IMG/VR virus record: IMGVR_UViG_3300042465_001631
Coordinates: 1-61,871 of that record
Strand: one strand, 5' to 3'
Length of the DNA stretch: 61,871 nt
DNA from: a virus
The notes beneath the pieces are model-generated. The model made no database searches. It saw only the letters and a program-made list of their open reading frames with translations, and had not been told where the DNA came from. The number at the start of each line of letters is the position of its first letter. Positions within the stretch are counted from its first letter, which is position 1. Shown piece after piece: positions 58,277-61,871 of the stretch. The position numbers were made by a program, and so were the translations under genes.

Positions 58277-58810
58277 ATGGGATGTGATATACACAGTTTT
58301 GCCGAAATAAAAAGAAACGGTAAATGGGAAAAAGTAGGAGAACATTTTTCGTTAGGAGAATGGGAAAAAGAATATTATAAAAAAGAAAAAAACGACAGTC
58401 CTTTTGATTGGAGAAGTTATTCAATGTTTGCATTTTTAGCTGATGTTAGAAATTATGACCATTGCGAACCAATAAGCGAACCAAAAGGAATACCCGAAGA
58501 TGTTTGTGACGAAATCAAAAGCGAATATGATGATTGGGAAAGTGACGCACATTCATCGTCTTACTTGACACTAAAAGAACTTTTAGATTTTGATTACGAT
58601 AAAGTGTTTTGGAACAGAAGAATTAATAGAACTACGTATAATGAAAATGGTGGTAGTTATACTAACGGAGCGTCATTAGCAGAAGAAGGAGAAGGAACTA
58701 ATGTAACGTATAGAGAAAATCTAGGAGAATTTTTCTTTATTCATTTGAAAGAATTGGAAGAATTAGGAAATCCTGATGAAGTCAGAATAGTTTTTTGGTT
58801 CGACAATTAA
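58277..58810 (+). CDS. Cassette gene, MGCDIH-type protein of unknown function
   Basis: A 177-residue acidic protein beginning MGCDIHSFAEIKRNGKWEKV. Proteins starting MGCDIH are frequent in phages and mobile elements, with no known activity. The strongly conserved start (Cys, Asp, His close together) may bind metal. The region SPFDWRSYSMFAFLADVRNY, then a segment GASLAEEGEGTNVTYRENLG, is present. The unit's tail box GCATCTAAC does not pair with its head, so this unit is rearranged. Confidence 0.78.
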   Translation: MGCDIHSFAEIKRNGKWEKVGEHFSLGEWEKEYYKKEKNDSPFDWRSYSMFAFLADVRNYDHCEPISEPKGIPEDVCDEIKSEYDDWESDAHSSSYLTLKELLDFDYDKVFWNRRINRTTYNENGGSYTNGASLAEEGEGTNVTYRENLGEFFFIHLKELEELGNPDEVRIVFWFDN

Positions 58811-58849
58811 CTAAATTTCATTAAGAACCGCTAATGTAGTAATTAGCAT

Positions 58850-58981
58850 CTAACGGCTGCGGGTAGCATTGCAGAGCGGGATTTGAAACCGCTACACTAT
58901 CCACCGCTACAAAAAGATATTGAAAGCAGTAAAGTTAAATATGCCGTAATACCCCGCTTTGCTGCTACCCGTTGTTAGGGG
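58850..58981 (-). other. attC-like recombination site A, copy 1
   Basis: Identical to 1-132. Core boxes CTAAC (58850-58854) and GTTAGGGG (58974-58981) flank the stem. The bases before the left box (gcat) differ from those before copy 2 (tactg), as expected when each tail belongs to a different preceding unit. Confidence 0.76.
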
Positions 58982-59003
58982 CTGGTATTAATAAATAAAC
59001 AAA

Positions 59004-59255
59004 ATGCAAGTTGAAAAATTACCGCAAGACGATTGGAAATTAGACAAAATTGAGTTAGAATTTAAATCTTATGGTGAAGACCAAGGAAAATACGTTGGTA
59101 AAATTCGTTTTCAAAATGGCGAATACGAAAGTTTTTCTTTTAAAATAAGACCTGATATGGCACAGCCTTATATTGAATTAATAGGTGCTGATATTGTTAA
59201 ATGTGCTGAGTCGCTTGGAGCAAGATTGGCTGAGTCACTTGGATTAAAGAAGTAG
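59004..59255 (+). CDS. Cassette gene, 83-residue protein (copy 1)
   Basis: Identical to the product of 155-406. The protein is acidic and soluble and has no recognised domain. Complete identity at DNA level of gene and hairpin indicates a recent duplication or re-insertion. Confidence 0.8.
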   Translation: MQVEKLPQDDWKLDKIELEFKSYGEDQGKYVGKIRFQNGEYESFSFKIRPDMAQPYIELIGADIVKCAESLGARLAESLGLKK

Positions 59256-59280
59256 TAAAATCGGGGCGAGGTTATACTTG

Positions 59281-59316
59281 CCCCTAACGGTATCTCGCTT
59301 TGTGTCAGTGGCGGAT
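59281..59316 (-). other. Stem-less, degenerate cassette site
   Basis: CCCCTAACG is intact, but only about 13 bases later comes TGTCAGTGG, apparently TGTTAG with one change. No stem can form. The next unit's tail (GTTTGCTAAC at 59910-59919) has no partner at its head. The site is probably inactive, which would lock the two adjacent units together. Confidence 0.6.
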
Positions 59317-59358
59317 TAAAAAAGACTGACTTTCCGATTAATAACTAAACATACAAAA

Positions 59359-59907
59359 ATGCAAGAAACATTAAATTTAGACCAAAACCCGCCATTGCAC
59401 AAAACTAGTGTTAGCAAATCGGTTCCGAAAATTAAAACTTATGTGCTAACAGTTTCAGAATTTTTCCCTAAAACGCACAATAAATCAGGATTACCAACAG
59501 GATTTATTGATAAAATCGGAAGCAAAATTAAAAAGCACACCATTCGTGGAAATTACGAATTATGGAAAAAAAGAATTGAAGAAATACAAAAAGGAAATGC
59601 TGTTTTATCAATTCGTTATTGGCTTGGAAAACCTTATAATTCCAAGCAAAAAGAAGTTCATGTTTTAGATAAATATTCTGGAATTGGAGTTCAAAAATTA
59701 ACTTTTGAAGAGATGATTATGACTTGCGAAGATGTTTTAGAAACAAAATCAAAAGTAGGACTGCATATTTGGAAACCAAATTTTTCAAATATTAAAACTC
59801 TAGCGAAAAATGACGGACTTGAATTTGAAGATTTTAAAGAATGGTTTAAAGGTTATGATTTAAACGAACCAATGGCAATAGTTCATTTTACCGATGAACG
59901 TTATTAA
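59359..59907 (+). CDS. Cassette gene, ASCH/PUA-like protein
   Basis: A 182-residue protein. The central part (IKKHTIRGNYELWKKRIEEI, then QKGNAVLSIRYWLGKPYNSK and GIGVQKLTF) has the order of ASCH domains: HTIR, a charged helix, a beta strand with LSIR and KPY. ASCH-type proteins can bind or cleave RNA. The match is by pattern, so RNA-related activity is inferred. The gene lies in the unit that lost its hairpin. There is no neighbour that would form a toxin-antitoxin pair. Confidence 0.6.
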   Translation: MQETLNLDQNPPLHKTSVSKSVPKIKTYVLTVSEFFPKTHNKSGLPTGFIDKIGSKIKKHTIRGNYELWKKRIEEIQKGNAVLSIRYWLGKPYNSKQKEVHVLDKYSGIGVQKLTFEEMIMTCEDVLETKSKVGLHIWKPNFSNIKTLAKNDGLEFEDFKEWFKGYDLNEPMAIVHFTDERY

Positions 59908-59909
59908 CT

Positions 59910-59993
59910 GTTTGCTAACGTTCCCACGATAGGGGCTGTTTGCCTATGCGGTTGCGTAAATTCGGCAAATAGACATTATCGTGTGTTAGCACC
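59910..59993 (-). other. attC-like recombination site E
   Basis: Left box GTTTGCTAAC (59910-59919) and right box GTTAGCACC (59985-59993). The stem pairs CACGATA (59925-59931) with TATCGTG (59977-59983), and TGTTTGCC (59937-59944) with GGCAAATA (59964-59971) with one G:T. Unpaired segments lie between the two stem blocks, as in attC sites. The right box pairs with the tail GGTGCTAAC at 60193-60201. Confidence 0.8.
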
Positions 59994-60040
59994 AGTAGCG
60001 GATTAATTAAACAAAAATATTAACTTAAAACAAAATAAAT

Positions 60041-60187
60041 ATGCCACCATTAAAAGAATACAGATTTGAGGATATGATGAACTCAAATGTACAAGTAGTA
60101 ATTAAATCATACAGCTTTACACAGGCTTATGAAATTTTGGTAATGATAACTAAACACCCTGCGGATTTTAAATGTACGAGTTTGTAG
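60041..60187 (+). CDS. Cassette gene, 48-residue protein
   Basis: A short frame (MPPLKEYRFEDMMNSNVQVV) that fills the unit between sites E and F. The product looks helical and strand-mixed (IKSYSFTQAYEILVMI) and soluble. No family recognised. Site placement supports this as the cargo of the unit, 48 bases after the head box. Confidence 0.6.
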   Translation: MPPLKEYRFEDMMNSNVQVVIKSYSFTQAYEILVMITKHPADFKCTSL

Positions 60188-60192
60188 CTATT

Positions 60193-60331
60193 GGTGCTAA
60201 CGTACGTTGAGCATTGTTGTAGTTGTGGATTAGGGCTGCCAAATTATCGATTAAACACTAATACAACCAAGTACAAAAACCAATTATTAATTAAGCCAAA
60301 TGCCACAATTGCCACAACGCATTGTTATATG
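60193..60331 (-). other. attC-like recombination site F
   Basis: Left box GGTGCTAAC (60193-60201) and right box GTTATATG (60324-60331). The stem is imperfect: TACGTTGAGCATTGT on the left aligns with the reverse complement of the CCACAATTGCCACAACGCA region (60303-60321). The right box pairs with the tail CATATAAC at 60627-60634, with 12 of 13 extended bases complementary. Confidence 0.7.
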
Positions 60332-60354
60332 ATGGCTTTTTATTCACACAAATT

Positions 60355-60621
60355 ATGAAAGATTTTAAACAATTCAGAAGAAGTCAAATTGCAGAAATTA
60401 GAGAAGTAACAGAAGTAGATATTAATGTATTTAAGAATCACGGATTTATATATATATCAGAATATCTATTTGGTTTTAATATATCAATTTCCGATGCAGA
60501 TAAAAATAACGGAAGCCCTAAAATTGGCGATATGATTGCAAGAAATCCAAAAGACTACTCTGACCAATGGTTAATAGCTGAACAATATTTCAAAGATAAT
60601 TTTGAACAGTTAGTTGAGTAA
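60355..60621 (+). CDS. Cassette gene, 88-residue protein of unknown function
   Basis: A protein starting MKDFKQFRRSQIAEIREVTE, with a beta-rich C-terminal part (YLFGFNISISDADK) and GDMIARNPKDYSDQWLIAEQ. This last motif (ARNPKD..DQWL) is common in phage proteins of unknown role. I chose the ATG at 60355; the longer frame from 60322 begins in the site. Also known from phages outside arrays. Confidence 0.68.
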   Translation: MKDFKQFRRSQIAEIREVTEVDINVFKNHGFIYISEYLFGFNISISDADKNNGSPKIGDMIARNPKDYSDQWLIAEQYFKDNFEQLVE

Positions 60622-60626
60622 GCTAT

Positions 60627-60720
60627 CATATAACGGAAAAGCTTGTAGCTGTATGCCAAGAAAAACGTGAATCTAAAGAAAATAGTCGTAGCATATAGCT
60701 ACAAGCGTGTGTTAGGGTGC
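60627..60720 (-). other. attC-like recombination site G
   Basis: Left box CATATAAC (60627-60634) and right box GTTAGGGTGC (60711-60720). The stem is almost perfect: GCTTGTAGCTGTATGC (60641-60656) with 60691-60706, one G:T. The right box pairs with the tail GCACCCTAAC at 61413-61422. Confidence 0.82.
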
Positions 60721-60749
60721 GTAGTGGGTAATTAAAAATAAAAGTTATT

Positions 60750-61421
60750 ATGAAAAAGAATGTTTTAGAATTATTTGCAGGATCCCGCTCAATAGGAAAT
60801 AAAGCCGAGCAATTAGGAATGAATGTTTTTAGCGTAGATTGGACACCATACGAAAAAATAGATTTATCAATTGATATTGAATTATTGACTAAAGACCAAG
60901 TCCCATTTATTCCTGATGTTGTATGGGCAAGTCCTGATTGCACAACTTATACGATTGCCGCAATATCACATCATAGAAATGGAACAGAACCTAAAAGCGA
61001 TTATGCTTTAAAATGTGATAATGTAAATAAGCACTGGCTAGGCTTAATAAATGAATGGTTAATCATTAATCCTAAAATGGTATTCTTTATTGAAAATCCT
61101 CGTGGAATGATGCGAAAAATGCCGTTTATGAAAGGATTACAAAGAACTACTGTATGGTATTGTACTTACGGAGATTCGAGAGCAAAACCAACTGACATCT
61201 GGAGCAATAATATACAATCAATTTTTAATCAAAACGGATGGAATCCAAGAGCTGAATGTTTTAACGGTAATAAAAAATGCCAACACGAAAGCGCACCGAG
61301 AGGATCAAAAACAGGGACACAAGGAAAAAAAGGAAGTTACAACCGTTCTAAAATACCTGAATTATTATGCGAGGATGTGCTAAATTCAATTATGAATGAT
61401 AATCGTAGCTATGCACCCTAA
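60750..61421 (+). CDS. Cassette-borne C5-cytosine DNA methyltransferase
   Basis: A 223-residue protein with the C5-methyltransferase signature: motif I LELFAGSRSIG (6-16), the catalytic Cys64 in ASPDCTTYT (a variant of the PC motif), and motif VI FIENPRG (113-119). It is shorter than typical restriction-modification enzymes, as in phage orphan methyltransferases, with a small target-recognition region. Its stop codon lies inside the tail box of its unit (GCACCCTAAC). No restriction enzyme is near, so it probably protects phage DNA. Confidence 0.82.
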   Translation: MKKNVLELFAGSRSIGNKAEQLGMNVFSVDWTPYEKIDLSIDIELLTKDQVPFIPDVVWASPDCTTYTIAAISHHRNGTEPKSDYALKCDNVNKHWLGLINEWLIINPKMVFFIENPRGMMRKMPFMKGLQRTTVWYCTYGDSRAKPTDIWSNNIQSIFNQNGWNPRAECFNGNKKCQHESAPRGSKTGTQGKKGSYNRSKIPELLCEDVLNSIMNDNRSYAP

Positions 61422-61550
61422 CGGCGGATGCTACACGATGGCTGGGAAAAGCACACACCCAAACTTCGGATAATGACTGATTAAAAAAGTACAAACTGAA
61501 CTTTAAATTTAAAAATTAACCCAACTATTGTATAGCGTATGTTAGCAGTA
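61413..61550 (-). other. attC-like recombination site H
   Basis: Left box GCACCCTAAC (61413-61422) and right box GTTAGCAGTA (61541-61550). The stem pairs GCTACACGATGGCTGGG (61430-61446) with 61520-61536, including four non-Watson-Crick positions (two G:T in plus-strand folding). The right box pairs with the tail TACTGCTAAC at 61740-61749, 10 of 10. Confidence 0.78.
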
Positions 61551-61570
61551 GTTATAATACAGAATTTGTT

Positions 61571-61738
61571 ATGAAAGCACTATGCTTAATTATTTGGATG
61601 ATTATTTCATTATTATTTGTTTGCAGTATCATTGGATTGGTAATGTTTATACCTAAAGACAATTGGCAAAATCAAGAAAACACACCATCAACTTGGTATT
61701 CTATTGGTAAAAAATTGTTGAACAGTGTGGTTGAATAA
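61571..61738 (+). CDS. Cassette gene, 55-residue membrane protein
   Basis: A small protein with an N-terminal membrane segment (CLIIWMIISLLFVCSIIGLV) and a polar tail. It lies in the last unit before the circle junction. Expression may be low or inducible. No recognised family. Similar small membrane proteins are common integron cassette cargo. Confidence 0.6.
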   Translation: MKALCLIIWMIISLLFVCSIIGLVMFIPKDNWQNQENTPSTWYSIGKKLLNSVVE

Positions 61739-61744
61739 TTACTG

Positions 61745-61871
61745 CTAACGGCTGCGGGTAGCATTGCAGAGCGGGATTTGAAACCGCTACACTATCCACC
61801 GCTACAAAAAGATATTGAAAGCAGTAAAGTTAAATATGCCGTAATACCCCGCTTTGCTGCTACCCGTTGTT
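61745..61871. repeat. 127-bp terminal direct repeat (identical to 1-127), assembly overlap
   Basis: The end of the window repeats the start for exactly 127 bases, ending at the same base as position 127 in site A. An overlap of this length equals a common assembler k-mer, so it most likely reflects closure of a circular genome and not a biological repeat. It lies inside the repeated site A, where the graph would be ambiguous. Confidence 0.9.

Larger units (their letters stand above)
58850..59289. repeat. 440-bp perfect direct repeat, copy 1 (copy 2 at 1-440)
   Basis: Contains site A and the 83-residue gene with its tail CCCCTAACG. Identity ends precisely at the core. The hairpin that follows the gene differs between the copies, while the hairpin that precedes it is the same. 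The mobile unit is therefore upstream hairpin plus gene. Confidence 0.9.
58205..61871 (+). mobile_element. Gene-cassette array, left-hand part (continues at 1-1597)
   Basis: Seven short genes, all on the plus strand, are separated by attC-like hairpins. The tail of each unit (for example GGTGCTAAC, CATATAAC, GCACCCTAAC, TACTGCTAAC) is the reverse complement of the bases at its head. Two junctions (58205 and 59281) have lost their stems. All intact sites read TAACG...TGTTA on the plus strand, so by comparison with classical attC they have minus-strand polarity while the genes are on plus. No integrase lies in this phage. Cargo: two unknown proteins, an ASCH-like protein, two small proteins, a cytosine methyltransferase and a membrane protein. 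Confidence 0.78.

Noticed and set aside
1-61871. CRISPR array or reverse-transcriptase-based diversity system
   Set aside because: No set of regularly spaced repeats and no reverse transcriptase motif (YxDD) was seen in the translated genes.
61745-61871. 127-bp terminal repeat as a true phage direct terminal repeat
   Set aside because: It coincides with the start of an internally duplicated cassette site, and the length fits an assembler k-mer overlap. A biological terminal repeat would be expected near the terminase or at a unique site.

Overview
The window is a nearly complete, probably circular genome of a tailed phage of a Bacteroidota host, most likely a flavobacterium. The DNA is AT-rich. 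Promoter-like sites match the Bacteroidota -7 consensus TAnnTTTG. The primase is of the BT4734 type and there is a DUF3127-like single-strand DNA protein. The last 127 bases (61745-61871) repeat the first 127, as expected when an assembler closes a circle, so the unique length would be 61,744 bp. The virion genes (portal, major capsid protein, collar proteins, a long stabilisation/tail-tube protein, internal virion proteins) resemble podovirus-like Bacteroidota phages of the crAss-like or Cellulophaga phage type. That placement is inference from protein sequence alone.

Layout. (1) 1630-10533, plus strand: replication genes. These include a primase-helicase, an SF2 helicase, a VRR-NUC nuclease, a DnaA domain IV-like protein, a metallophosphoesterase and an HNH homing endonuclease, closed by a bidirectional terminator. 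(2) 10570-45262, minus strand: virion assembly and lysis. In transcription order this runs from the collagen-like fibre, small basic proteins, holin candidates, endolysin, a putative unimolecular spanin and the large fibre to terminase, GIY-YIG endonuclease, portal, scaffold, capsid, collar, stabilisation protein and a 2267-residue internal protein. (3) 45307-50655: a divergently transcribed winged-helix protein, then minus-strand groES, groEL carrying an intein, a second short fibre and small proteins. (4) 50656-51799: about 1.1 kb without genes, with clustered repeats, a candidate origin and early control region. (5) 51800-58207, plus strand: about 20 small, tightly overlapping early genes, ending in a recombination module (PD-(D/E)XK exonuclease and partner), a tRNA-like gene and the DUF3127-like protein.

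(6) 58205-61744 continuing through the circle junction to 1597: an array of short genes separated by integron attC-like hairpin sites. In six units the bases just before the gene (GTTAxxxx) are the reverse complement of the bases just after it (xxxxTAAC). That is the signature of gene cassettes that passed through a circular form. One unit is present twice, identical over 440 bp, and the identity stops inside the CTAACG cores at both ends. The flanking bases (TAACG...TGTTA on the plus strand), the boundaries of the duplicated unit and the G:T bias in the stems all suggest that the sites have canonical polarity on the minus strand while every gene lies on the plus strand. Cargo includes two DNA methyltransferases, an ASCH-like protein and small unknown proteins. 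No integron integrase is visible in the phage, so one would have to act in trans. This phage-borne, integrase-less, reverse-polarity cassette array is the most unusual system in the window.

Other points of note: a putative class 3 intein (Pro1, W/C/T signature) in GroEL, an ice-binding-like (DUF3494) domain in a tail fibre, fibre genes built from exchangeable modules, a palindromic divergent promoter, and a tRNA-like gene with a six-base anticodon loop.
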